Below, one piece after another: positions 55,394-64,000 of a stretch of 64,000 nt of DNA; within the stretch, counting starts at the first letter, position 1; each line of letters starts with the position of its first letter. The position numbers were made by a program, and so were the translations under genes. The stretch lies in contig JAFUFT010000022.1 in NCBI GenBank assembly GCA_017469795.1, forward strand, positions 1-64,000, read 5' to 3'. The DNA is from Oscillospiraceae bacterium. Lineage in GTDB: Bacteria > Bacillota > Clostridia > Oscillospirales > Oscillospiraceae. The notes beneath the pieces were generated by a model. It had not been told where the DNA came from. It saw only the letters and a program-made list of their open reading frames with translations, and searched no databases.

Positions 55394-57133
55394 ATGTGGA
55401 AGTACATTAAGCCCTATATCCCCTTTGCGCTGCTGGCTGCGCTGGGCATCATTGGTGAGGTGACCATGGATCTGATCCAACCCACGATCATGAGCCGCAT
55501 TGTGGACGATGGGGTGCTGGGTGTACACAGCGGCGGTACGGGCAACCTTCACACCGTCTGGACTATGGGACTGCTGATGATCCTTCTGGTGGCCCTGGGC
55601 GGGCTCAGCGGTACGCTGAACAATGCGTCGGTCCACTACTTCGGCCAGAACCTGGGCAACGATATGCGCAAGGACTGCTTCCGAAGGATCATGTCCTTTT
55701 CCTTCCCCCAGATGGACCGCTTCGGAACTGGCTCCCTGGTGACTCGTGTCACCAATGACATCACCCAGGTCCAGAATTTTGTTGCAAATTTCGTCCGGGG
55801 ACTGCTGCGGACCACCTGTCTGACCTTTGGAAGCATCTTTTTCCTGTTCCGGCTGAACCACACCTTTGGCCTGATCATTCTGGGGGCGTTTCCCTTTGTG
55901 GTGGGCGTTATGGCTCTGTGTATCTGGAAGGCAGGCCCGCTGTTTCCGAAGCTCCAGGCACAGCTGGACGAGATCAATGCGATTTTACAGGAGGACATAT
56001 CCGGCCTCCGCATCATCAAAGCCTGTGTTCAGGAGATTGGGGAAAAGATTCGGTTCGGAAAGGCCAACGACGCGCAGATCAAAACGCAGCTCCGCACGCT
56101 GGTGATCTTCGCTTTTATGAACCCCGCCGCAAATATCCTGATGTATCTAGCGATTTTGACGATCTTATGGACCGGCTCTCGTCAGGTGTTTGCCGGTTCG
56201 GCAACGCCCGGCGTCGTCATGGCTGCCATCACCTACGCCACCCAGGTGCTCGACGGCGTGCTTCGGCTGCTGATGGTATTCCAGACCATCACCCGCGGCC
56301 TTGCCTCCTGGCACCGCGTCAAGGAGATTCTGGACAGCGAGCCCGAACTGAAGGACGGCGCAGGTACAGAAGAACCGTTGGCACGCGGACTGGTGGAATT
56401 CCGGGATGTTTCCTTTTCATTCCCGGGTACCGATCAACCGGTGCTGGAGCATATTGATCTGACCATACATGCCGGGGAGACGGTAGCCATCATGGGCGCC
56501 ACGGGAAGCGGAAAAACCGCTTTGGTCAGCCTGATCCCACGGTTCTATGATGTGACGGAGGGCGCGGTACTGGTGGACGGCGTGGACGTGCGGCAGTATC
56601 GCCAGAAGGACCTCCGGGACCGGATATCCATCGTACTGCAGAAGGCGGAGCTGTTCAGTGTCTCCATACGGGAAAACATCGCCTGGGGCAAGCCCGGCGC
56701 GAGGCCGGAGGAGATTTCCATCGCGGCCCGAATTGCCCAGGCAGAGGACTTCATTCTGTCCACGGAGCAGGGGTACGATACCATGGTGGCCCAGCGGGGC
56801 ATGAGCCTCTCCGGCGGGCAGAAGCAGCGTCTCAGCGTGGCCAGAGCTGTGGTCAGGGATGCGGAGATCCTGATTTTCGACGATTCTACCAGCGCCCTGG
56901 ACCTGCGCACCGAGGCGGCGCTGAACGCGGCACTCAAGCAGGCTCGCCCGGGTTGCACCAAGGTGATCGTTGCCCAGCGCATCGCCTCTGTGCGGCAGGC
57001 TGACAGGATCGTGGTACTGGAGCACGGACGGATCGCCGCAGCCGGTTCCCATGAAGCCCTGCTGGATACCTGCCCGATCTACCGGGATATCTACGACTCC
57101 CAGATGGGAAAGGAGGCGCAGAAGGTTGGCTGA
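55394..57133 (+). CDS. Heterodimeric ABC exporter, subunit A
   Basis: 579 aa from ATG 55394, 1 nt past the marR stop. Six transmembrane helices lie in about residues 8-310. The ATPase has Walker A GATGSGKTA, signature LSGGQKQR and Walker B ILIFDDSTSALD. The residue after the Walker B Asp is Asp instead of the catalytic Glu, so this subunit carries the degenerate site, as in TM287/288-type heterodimers. It probably exports drugs or pathway products. Its last 8 nt overlap the next gene. Confidence 0.9.
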   Translation: MWKYIKPYIPFALLAALGIIGEVTMDLIQPTIMSRIVDDGVLGVHSGGTGNLHTVWTMGLLMILLVALGGLSGTLNNASVHYFGQNLGNDMRKDCFRRIMSFSFPQMDRFGTGSLVTRVTNDITQVQNFVANFVRGLLRTTCLTFGSIFFLFRLNHTFGLIILGAFPFVVGVMALCIWKAGPLFPKLQAQLDEINAILQEDISGLRIIKACVQEIGEKIRFGKANDAQIKTQLRTLVIFAFMNPAANILMYLAILTILWTGSRQVFAGSATPGVVMAAITYATQVLDGVLRLLMVFQTITRGLASWHRVKEILDSEPELKDGAGTEEPLARGLVEFRDVSFSFPGTDQPVLEHIDLTIHAGETVAIMGATGSGKTALVSLIPRFYDVTEGAVLVDGVDVRQYRQKDLRDRISIVLQKAELFSVSIRENIAWGKPGARPEEISIAARIAQAEDFILSTEQGYDTMVAQRGMSLSGGQKQRLSVARAVVRDAEILIFDDSTSALDLRTEAALNAALKQARPGCTKVIVAQRIASVRQADRIVVLEHGRIAAAGSHEALLDTCPIYRDIYDSQMGKEAQKVG

Positions 57134-58934
57134 GAAAAACATATCGCAAAGCATTCCCGGTCAGGCGGGGCGCGGACTGCGTTTCGCGGAGGTACAGCAT
57201 GCAGAGAACGCTGGCAAGACCCTGCGCCGGATCGCCACCTACTTTGCGAAGGAAAAGGCCATGGTTCTTGGGATGCTGACAGTGGTGATTCTGGGAACCC
57301 TGTGCGGGATCTGTGCGCCGGCCCTACAGAGCCGCGCCATTGATATTATCGCCGGTCAGCGGCAGGGGCGGCTGCTTACGGCGCTGGGCGCCATGCTGCT
57401 GGTCTATCTGTGCTACACTGTTGCTCAGCTGCTTCAGGGGCTGCTGAGCTCCCACCTGAGCCAGCGAATCGTCAAAAAATTCCGGGAGGAGTTGTTCGGC
57501 AAGATCATGGATCTGCCGGTTCGCTACCTGGATACCCATTCTCACGGCGATGTGATGAGCCGTATGACCAATGACGTGGAGAATATCTCCACCACGGTCT
57601 CCCAGTCCCTTCCGTCGCTGTTTTCCGGTGTTCTGACTGTGACCGGAACGGTGGTAATCATGGTCTGGTACTGCTGGCAGCTGGCGTTGCTGAGCTGCGT
57701 CACGGTGATCCTGACCGTGGCCGCCACAAAGATCCTCTCCGCACGGGTCCGCCGTTTCTCCCGCAAGCGGCAGGCCCTGCTGGGGCAGCTCAACGGGGCA
57801 GTGGAGGAGATGATCTCCGGATACCGTACCGTTGTGGCCTACAATTACCAGCAGACCACCACCGAGGGCTTCTGCGATACCTCCGATGAACTCACCAGGG
57901 CAGGTATCCGGACGGATGTCTCCAGCGGTATCATGGGCCCCATCATGAACTGCATCAGCAATATCAGCTTCGTGATCATTGCGGCTTTCGGCGGGTTCTT
58001 CGCACTGAGGGGCATGATCTCCGTGGGCGTGATCTCCGCCTTTATCGTCTACGCCAAGCAGTTTTCCCGGCCGATCAACGAGATCGCCCAGGTCTACGGC
58101 CAGCTCCAGACCGCTGTAGCAGGCGCGGAACGGGTATTCATCGTTCTGGATGAAGAGAGTGAGGATTCCTCCGGCATGGCGCTGGAGGATGGGCAGGCCG
58201 CCACCGTGATCTTCGACCATGTGAATTTCTCTTATAATCAGGACCAGCAGGTCCTGCGAGACTTCACCCTGACGGTGCCCTGTGGAAAAAAAGTGGCCCT
58301 TGTGGGGGCCACGGGAAGCGGAAAGACCACGGTGGTCAATCTTCTGATGCGGTTTTATGACGTGGACAGCGGAAACATTTCCATCGGCGGGCAGGACATC
58401 TCCACAGTGGGACGGGCTAGCCTGCGGAAGAATGTGGCTATCGTGCTGCAGGATACGGTGCTGTTTTCAGACACGATTCGCAACAATATCAAGTATGGCA
58501 ACGTGGACGCATCTGACGCGCAGCTCCAGGCCGCGGCGGATATGAGCCGGTGCAGTGAGATGATTCGGATCCTGCCGGGGGGATGGGACACGAAACTATC
58601 CGCCTCCGGAGAAAACATCTCTCAGGGGCAGCGCCAGCTTCTGGCCATTGCCCGGGCGTTCGTTATGGATCCTCGGATCCTGATTCTGGACGAGGCCACC
58701 TCCAACGTGGATACCCGCACGGAGAAGGCCATTCAAGATGCCATGCACGATATCATGAAGGACCGGACTTCCATTGTCATCGCCCACCGGCTCTCCACGA
58801 TCGAGGACGCGGATCTGATCGTGGTTATGGATCATGGAACCATTGTGGAACAGGGCAACCATACGGAACTTCTGAAAAAGCAGGGGAAGTACTATGATCT
58901 GTACATGACGCAGTTTGCCGGGATCGCCACATAG
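57126..58934 (+). CDS. Heterodimeric ABC exporter, subunit B
   Basis: 602 aa from TTG 57126. AGGAGG at 57111-57116 gives 9-nt spacing, and the start overlaps the end of subunit A, so the two are translationally coupled. Membrane part is about residues 40-330. The ATPase has Walker A GATGSGKTT, Walker B ILILDEATSNVD with catalytic Glu, H-loop IVIAHRLSTI and signature ISQGQRQL. The intact site of the pair is completed here. It probably forms a drug or product exporter with subunit A. Confidence 0.9.
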   Translation: MAEKNISQSIPGQAGRGLRFAEVQHAENAGKTLRRIATYFAKEKAMVLGMLTVVILGTLCGICAPALQSRAIDIIAGQRQGRLLTALGAMLLVYLCYTVAQLLQGLLSSHLSQRIVKKFREELFGKIMDLPVRYLDTHSHGDVMSRMTNDVENISTTVSQSLPSLFSGVLTVTGTVVIMVWYCWQLALLSCVTVILTVAATKILSARVRRFSRKRQALLGQLNGAVEEMISGYRTVVAYNYQQTTTEGFCDTSDELTRAGIRTDVSSGIMGPIMNCISNISFVIIAAFGGFFALRGMISVGVISAFIVYAKQFSRPINEIAQVYGQLQTAVAGAERVFIVLDEESEDSSGMALEDGQAATVIFDHVNFSYNQDQQVLRDFTLTVPCGKKVALVGATGSGKTTVVNLLMRFYDVDSGNISIGGQDISTVGRASLRKNVAIVLQDTVLFSDTIRNNIKYGNVDASDAQLQAAADMSRCSEMIRILPGGWDTKLSASGENISQGQRQLLAIARAFVMDPRILILDEATSNVDTRTEKAIQDAMHDIMKDRTSIVIAHRLSTIEDADLIVVMDHGTIVEQGNHTELLKKQGKYYDLYMTQFAGIAT

Positions 58935-59040
58935 TGATACCGGATAATAACACGGCAAAGCAAAGGAGGTGGTTAAAGGTCACTTTTTACAGCAACACCC
59001 GGCACATATTCCCAAAATATGAATGACAGGAGGACTATGC

Positions 59041-60840
59041 ATGAAAATCAAATTGCCGGCATGGCTGCTGCTCTTTGCCATGCTATTGATCTGCTTCGCA
59101 GGGTGCGGCGGCACAGCTGTTTCGGAGCCGTCTGCATCTACAGAGGCATCCGCTGTGGATTCCGGCCAGGCATCCGCTGCAGAGGAAGAAGCGGTATCTG
59201 TGGAAGAACCCGCACAGGTGGAGGGACCTATCTCCGCAGAAGAAGCTCCGGAAACATCTACAGAAGAGGAAGCTGAAGCCGCTGAGCCTGAAGTGGAAGA
59301 ACCGACCGGAACAGATGCGCTGTTCGACTATGAACTGCCGATCACCACTGATTCCCCCGAATACACGTTCCTACTGGGCTTCAACCCGGGCGTATCCTCT
59401 TTCATCGAGGGCTTTGAGGAGAATCAGGTCATGCAGGAGTGGATGGCGCGTACCGGGATCAACATGACCTTCAACAGTGTGCATCCCTCTACCGCTGCCG
59501 AGCAGTTCAATCTGTTCCTGGCGGCAGGGGACTTGCCGGACGTCACCGATAACGGCCTGAACTACTACAACGGCTCCACCACAAATGCCATCGAGGACGG
59601 ATATTTCGCAGACCTGAACAAGTATGCCGACGCCTGCCCCAATTATATGACCACCATCGGCGCCAGTCCCATGATCAAAAAGGCGCTTACCACAGACGAG
59701 GGCTATATCGCCGCGTTCTATCAGCTGCAGGTGGATACTGTATCCGGTGAGGGCATGATGATCCGGAAGGACTGGCTGGATGAGGCCGGCCTGGGTATTC
59801 CGGAGACCTATGACGAAGTCTATGAGGTATTGAAGGCGTTCCAGTCCCGCGGCGCGATCTCTCCCATGCTGCTGAACAACTCCGGCACATGGTCCAACGG
59901 CGCATTTGGCTATGGCTATGATATGAACGGTTATATGACCACAGATCCCATGTTGAGCCTGCCGCTCTATGTAGTAGACGGCGAAGTCCGGTTTGCTATG
60001 ATGGAACAGGAATACGTGGATTATCTGACAATGATCTCCGGTTGGTACGCCGAGGGGCTGATCGCACAGGATATTGAGAATATCTCCATGTTCCAAATGT
60101 GCACGGACAGGGTCATCAACGGCGAAACGGGTTATTTCTACAGCGCGTCCAATATGCTGTCCAACTATCAGGATCAGGCGGCCGAGGACGGATTTGAACT
60201 GGTCGCCGCGCCCCAGCCTGTACGCAACCAAGGAGATGAGATCCATTTCGGCGGTACAAGCTTTGAGTTTGAGGGCCGCCCGGCCGGCGCCGCAGTCAAC
60301 AGCTGGGCCGTTAATGCCGCTGCGGAGGAAATCGAAACACTGATTACATGTCTGGACTATCTCTACAGCCCGGAGGGAACCCTTCTGGCAAACTACGGTG
60401 TGGAGGGCATCTCCTTTGAATATGTAGATGGGAAGCCGATGTATACCAGCCTGATTACCAACAATGATCAAGGCATGACCATGGATAATGCGGTCTATAT
60501 ATACTCCCTGCAATACGGCGCGTTCCGCGAGGACTACAACCGCCATCTGGATGTCGCTTCCGACGAGGTCCGAGCCTGTGCGGATGTCTGGACCGTGTCA
60601 CCTGCCGACAACTACTCATATCCCATCGATTTCGTATTTCTCACTACCGAAGAGAGCGATGTCTACGCGGCGCTGTTCAGCGATATCAGTACCGTCATCG
60701 AAGAAAATATCTTGAAATTTATCACTGGGACCAACAGCATGGATGACTACCCTGCGTTCCAGCAGCAGCTTGCCGATATGGGCATTGATCAGATCGTCGA
60801 TATTTATCAGGCCGCCTATGACCGCTTCATGGCAAGATAA
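59041..60840 (+). CDS. Extracellular solute-binding lipoprotein 6
   Basis: 599 aa from ATG 59041 (AGGAGG at 59028-59033; an earlier ATG at 59023 is less well placed). Signal MKIKLPAWLLLFAMLLICFA and lipobox FAGCGG are followed by a Glu-rich linker to about 95 and an LplA-like domain (LAAGDLPDVTDNGLN; MIRKDWLDEAGLGIPETYDE). The domain resembles lipoproteins 1 and 3. It is the last gene of the island before a terminator and the right repeat. No permease is nearby. Confidence 0.85.
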   Translation: MKIKLPAWLLLFAMLLICFAGCGGTAVSEPSASTEASAVDSGQASAAEEEAVSVEEPAQVEGPISAEEAPETSTEEEAEAAEPEVEEPTGTDALFDYELPITTDSPEYTFLLGFNPGVSSFIEGFEENQVMQEWMARTGINMTFNSVHPSTAAEQFNLFLAAGDLPDVTDNGLNYYNGSTTNAIEDGYFADLNKYADACPNYMTTIGASPMIKKALTTDEGYIAAFYQLQVDTVSGEGMMIRKDWLDEAGLGIPETYDEVYEVLKAFQSRGAISPMLLNNSGTWSNGAFGYGYDMNGYMTTDPMLSLPLYVVDGEVRFAMMEQEYVDYLTMISGWYAEGLIAQDIENISMFQMCTDRVINGETGYFYSASNMLSNYQDQAAEDGFELVAAPQPVRNQGDEIHFGGTSFEFEGRPAGAAVNSWAVNAAAEEIETLITCLDYLYSPEGTLLANYGVEGISFEYVDGKPMYTSLITNNDQGMTMDNAVYIYSLQYGAFREDYNRHLDVASDEVRACADVWTVSPADNYSYPIDFVFLTTEESDVYAALFSDISTVIEENILKFITGTNSMDDYPAFQQQLADMGIDQIVDIYQAAYDRFMAR

Positions 60841-60867
60841 TACAAGGACCCGTAATAGGCTCTAGAA

Positions 60868-60913
60868 AAAACACGGAGGCTGTATTCCCTAGGGGTTGCA
60901 GTCTCCGTGTTTT
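60868..60913 (+). terminator. Terminator after lipoprotein 6
   Basis: AACACGGAGGCTG pairs with CAGTCTCCGTGTT with one mismatch; TTTTGTGTTTT follows. It closes the island's last transcript. Confidence 0.82.
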
Positions 60914-60925
60914 GTGTTTTGTATT

Positions 60926-61048
60926 GCCTTGCCGATACAAAAAATTATATTGGCCCGATTTTATAGCGTTTCGGTTCTGTTTGTTCAAAATTCACTCTAT
61001 TTCACAGGGAGTTTACAACATTTTAAATCAAAACTCTGCTATGATACA
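60926..61048. repeat. Partial third copy of repeat, 123 bp
   Basis: Matches 7891-8015 (GCCTTGCCGATACAAAAAA to GCTATGATACA) with changes. It then switches abruptly to the lysozyme part of the right copy at 61047. The switch lies exactly on the GATACA of the short motif. Confidence 0.75.
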
Positions 61049-61380
61049 TAGCCATTCTCCTGACAAAACGAAAAAAGGCTCCGGCAGCGGCTTTCGTGCC
61101 ACTGACAGAGCCCAAAGCTTGTTCCGTCATCACCCCAAACTGTGGGGGAAAAGTCGGATTCATATTCTATATTCGCCAGGATGCCGCTGACATCGGCGGG
61201 GTTCAGCTTCATCTCTCTGGAGAGATAGGTTGTAACTGCCGTTTCCACATCCATCTGGTTGTAGTCCGGGACGACCTCATAATCCTCTTCGCGGACGATA
61301 TTTGCTGCCAACACATGGGACATACAAAGGATCACGGCTATCAGCAGGGCCAGCAGACGGGTGCTTTTGTGTCTCGTCAA
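61047..61380 (-). pseudogene. 5' fragment of lysozyme gene
   Basis: Starts at 61380 with MTRHKSTRLLALLIAVILCM, nearly the same as the gene at 7525-6950. It keeps the signal peptide and GTSFGLCQWHESR, but ends after about 110 residues at the repeat edge. The C-terminal third, including NAAWYWCWYYE, is missing. Differences such as NPADV for NDAAV show it is an older copy. It is probably non-functional. Confidence 0.8.
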
Positions 61381-61940
61381 GGCAAGACCTCCTTCCTATT
61401 CTTATATTGTGCAACACCAATGAAATAAGCCCGGAAAGGGAAGCAAAACCACCAAACTTTCAGGAAAACGCCTGATAAACGCAAAAAAGGGCGCCGGTCT
61501 CTACGATTTCTCGCAGAAGCCGACGCTCATTTGCGTTCATTATGGATTTCTATGGAAGATCCGGTGTTCAGGTCACACCAAAACGGGGTGACATCTTTTT
61601 TATCGTGAAAAAATTTTAACAAAGTTAGATTTCTGAATATCGAACTTTTTGCATCAAAAACAGGCTGATTTTTGAGAAAAATACGATTTTAGCCCCGAAA
61701 ATCGGGGCTAAAAGTTGGCGACATCTTTTTTGTCGCATAAACATGCCTTTCTGATACAAAAAAGATATTTTGGCCCGATTTTATGGCATTTCGGCTCTGA
61801 ATATTCGAGATTTGTTCCGTTTCATAGGAAACAACCAACTATTTCAAGTAAAAACCCTGCAATGATACAAAAAAGATATTTTTCCATATACCTTGATTTG
61901 TACATCTTATCAAGAATAATACTGTTTACAGTGCAGCAAG

Positions 61941-62195
61941 GGTGGCAACCTTCACGGGCATATACCGAGGGTCTCGACTGCTTTCAACCCAAGGGCAGCT
62001 CCGCCTGTCTGATGTGCAGGCCAACTGGTGTCTCATTATGATCCCGGGTATTATCATCGCCGGCAACGGCCAAGCTGCCTTTCGGACAGTCAAATCGACT
62101 GCACATGTATGCTCCGATATCCAGGGGTTTCTGCACTGCTTGTATTCAGTTTTCAATAAACACACAGGAGTATGAAATGCATATCCAGACTCCTG
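61941..62195. ncRNA. Structured repeat element, copy C
   Basis: Close copy of 8086-8340. Some changes fall in matching positions of stems (CAGTCAAATTGACTG becomes CAGTCAAATCGACTG, keeping the stem). The terminal CAGGAGT/ACTCCTG hairpin is kept. Whether it is transcribed is not known. Confidence 0.45.
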
Positions 62196-62428
62196 CGCGT
62201 ATATTGTACCCCAGCGACTTGTTCTTGTCTATAATCTTATAGGAACGATTATGTTCCCAATTGACACGGTTGCATCGTCTGCCTAAATTTGTTTTCCCGC
62301 AACAATGTTATTCCACTCTATGTGTGATAGATTTTTCTATGGTAATGTCATGAATGTGCCATTATTCGAATATCGCTATTGGTGTCGGGTGATTTCAGCC
62401 ACTTATGCTTAAATAATCAAATGCATTA

Positions 62429-62578
62429 CTAGGAGATACTGCTAATACCCCACCGACTATCATTTGGTTTTCGGTCAAATGGGATTCCTGGCAGGTCCAC
62501 CAGCGCCTTCCACGCCCGCTAATAGCACTCCTCCGTACTGCACAACACCTGGTCCAGATCGAGGATAACCGCTTTCAT
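62429..62578 (-). pseudogene. pgmB: Broken beta-phosphoglucomutase-type HAD gene remnant
   Basis: ATG 62578 overlaps the stop of the GH3 gene (ATGA). The reading is MKAVILDLDQVLCSTEECY, an in-frame TAG, then RAWKALVDLPGIPFDRK, a good match to the start of beta-phosphoglucomutases (DxDGV nucleophile block, here DLDQV). Similarity ends near 62460, and the frame closes at 62429. The gene has lost its body at the island boundary. Sequence 62261-62428 is AT-rich with nothing recognisable. Confidence 0.75.
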
Positions 62579-64000
62579 TCCAAATCCTTCCGACCGCAAA
62601 AGGAGTCCACCGGGCTGATACCGTAAAACGCCGACCACCCCAGGAGCTTTTTCGTCACGGTCTTCACAGCCGCCGGATTGGAGGAGTAGGCATTGATAAA
62701 GCAGTCCATGAACGGCACGTCAAAAAGATGATAAGGGTTGCAGAAGCTGACAAAAACCGTAGGAATGTCCTTTGTGTACCAAGGCTCGTCCGCCGCCATG
62801 AGGGGGATCCAGTCCAGCCGCCGTGTGGTGTGATTTGAACTGGTGGACACGTTTGCCGCCACAATGGAGAGGTCGAATTTTGCCTGCATATCCGCCACAC
62901 CGGAGGTAAATATCTCCCCGTGCTCCATAGTCCCACGGTCATACATCGACACCCGGAACCCCTCCTGCTCCAATGCTTCCCGGAACAGCGCCCCGACGGA
63001 AGAGCCGTCGCCGAAGCCACCGTCCTCTCCTTCTCCCAGCACCGTCAGCCGGATGTGGGGCGTTTTTTGGGGAGAGATTGGCAGGATCTGTAACCGATCC
63101 CGCACCAGTGTGACAGAGCGGTCCGCACATTCCGATGACCACAGCTTGTGCTCCTCGCAACCCACGGCAGAAATATCCATGCGGCTGTCCCGGGCCTTAT
63201 GCAGGCTAAGGCTCGCCTTCAGCGCCAGCTGACGCATGACTGCGTTGTCCACCCGTTCCCGGGAGATCGCGCCGCTTTCCAGTCCCTGCCGAATGGCGGC
63301 AAAATCCTCTTCGATATTTTTACAGAACATCAGCATGTCCGCTCCCGCCGCGATGGAAGTGCGCAGGGCGTCAGCCCGGCGCTGGGCCACATTGTAGCCC
63401 ACCATGGGGGTGGCATCCGTGACGATGAGACCATTGAAACCGAATCGCTCCCGTAATATCCCGGTGAGAAGCGCGCGGCTCTGGGAGGCAGGCAGCATAT
63501 CCGCCCGACGGATGTCCGGATCGGAGCTCTGTTCCAGTGCCGGCTGATAGATGTGCCCGGCCATGACGGTCTGGGCTCCCTTCTCGATCAGTTTCCGGTA
63601 GATCCACCCATAGGTTTCCATCCATACGTCAAACGGCAAATCGTTCACTGTAGGCAGAAGATGCTGGTCCCGCTCGTCTACTCCGTCACCGGGGAAATGC
63701 TTGAGACACACCGCCATGGGTATGCCTGATGTTCTCACACCTTCCATATAGGCCTCCGCCATGCTCAGTACCGTGTCCGGGTCGGCGCCGAAGGTGCGGA
63801 CGTTGGTGATGGGATTGCGCCAGTTATAGTCGATATCCACGATGGGCGCCAGCGCCCAGTTGCAGCCCAGTGCCCCCGCCTCCCGGGCGCACACAAGACC
63901 CAGCCGCCGGGCGTTTTCGTCGTCTCCCGTCGCTGCGACAGCCATGGGCCGGGCAAAGAACGTGCCCTGGGATGCGATGCCGTTTCCCCCGCTTTCCAAA
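62575..64000 (-). CDS. GH3 family glycosidase (beta-N-acetylhexosaminidase-like), 5' end cut by window
   Basis: About 475 residues of the C-terminal part. The family 3 barrel shows CLKHFPGDGVDERDQHLLP and the nucleophile Asp in GLIVTDATPMVGYN; a second alpha/beta domain follows from about residue 300. No signal is visible because the start is outside the window. It probably cleaves beta-linked N-acetylglucosamine or glucose from oligosaccharides inside the cell. Its partner was a beta-phosphoglucomutase, now broken, so the operon once handled a glycan-derived disaccharide. It belongs to the host side of the boundary. Confidence 0.85.
   Translation of the reverse strand, partial: LESGGNGIASQGTFFARPMAVAATGDDENARRLGLVCAREAGALGCNWALAPIVDIDYNWRNPITNVRTFGADPDTVLSMAEAYMEGVRTSGIPMAVCLKHFPGDGVDERDQHLLPTVNDLPFDVWMETYGWIYRKLIEKGAQTVMAGHIYQPALEQSSDPDIRRADMLPASQSRALLTGILRERFGFNGLIVTDATPMVGYNVAQRRADALRTSIAAGADMLMFCKNIEEDFAAIRQGLESGAISRERVDNAVMRQLALKASLSLHKARDSRMDISAVGCEEHKLWSSECADRSVTLVRDRLQILPISPQKTPHIRLTVLGEGEDGGFGDGSSVGALFREALEQEGFRVSMYDRGTMEHGEIFTSGVADMQAKFDLSIVAANVSTSSNHTTRRLDWIPLMAADEPWYTKDIPTVFVSFCNPYHLFDVPFMDCFINAYSSNPAAVKTVTKKLLGWSAFYGISPVDSFCGRKDLE

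Larger units (their letters stand above)
61047..62260. repeat. 1.2-kb direct repeat, right copy
   Basis: Same order as 7192-8405: lysozyme 5' part, hairpin with GCGTT tail (61478-61537), motif array, 12-bp hairpin (about 61688-61714) and structured element. Point differences throughout show it is not a recent duplication. It contains no intact gene. Confidence 0.85.

Overview
The window looks like chromosomal DNA of an anaerobic, GC-rich, Gram-positive gut-type Clostridium (Oscillospiraceae/Lachnospiraceae-like). The grounds are strong AGGAGG ribosome sites with several TTG/GTG starts, lipoprotein signal peptides, and BaiCD/BaiH-type flavoenzymes. No rRNA, tRNA or CRISPR array was seen.

Left edge (1-7.5 kb): a decayed integrative/conjugative-element segment. 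It holds the 5' end of a helix-turn-helix (Rep-like) gene, a Cys-rich small protein, a 46-aa membrane peptide, a DUF6050 protein, a truncated DinG-like helicase, an intact recD2, and a hypothetical gene and a secreted surface protein that both end at an IS21 istB fragment. A double ribbon-helix-helix protein and a secreted phage-type lysozyme follow.

A repeat of about 1.2 kb (7192-8405) recurs at 61047-62260, so about 53 kb of accessory genes lies between two direct repeats. The repeat contains an array of ATCTTTTTTGT motifs, a perfect 12-bp hairpin and a 255-bp structured element. A third, diverged copy of that element lies at about 1838-2085.

Accessory region (8.6-60.8 kb): a catabolic island. 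It carries five paralogous FMN/FAD/[4Fe-4S] ene-reductases, six extracellular solute-binding lipoproteins with no ABC permease in the window, three SnoaL-like proteins, an SDR, two Zn-dependent and one Fe-dependent alcohol dehydrogenase, and an alpha/beta hydrolase. It also has a ceramidase-like protein, three class II aldolase-family proteins (one without its metal ligands), two MFS transporters, one single and one heterodimeric ABC exporter, and LysR, AraC and three MarR regulators. The most unusual part is a four-gene operon at 29137-25026. It encodes a short nitrogenase-component-1-like protein, a larger component-1-like protein with a His/Gly-rich insert, an FGGY sugar kinase and a NifH-like iron protein.

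Regulation: a GTAC-centred imperfect palindrome sits on or beside near-consensus sigma-A promoters in front of most of these operons, including two of the three marR genes. This points to one regulon, probably of MarR type. I infer that the island imports or senses a glycosylated or polycyclic small molecule, processes the sugar part (kinase, aldolases, dehydrogenases), reduces the remainder with the ene-reductases and perhaps the nitrogenase-like complex, and exports products. The substrate is unknown.

Right edge (62.4-64 kb): a GH3 glycosidase gene running off the window. The beta-phosphoglucomutase gene that overlaps its stop is reduced to a broken 5' remnant next to the island boundary.
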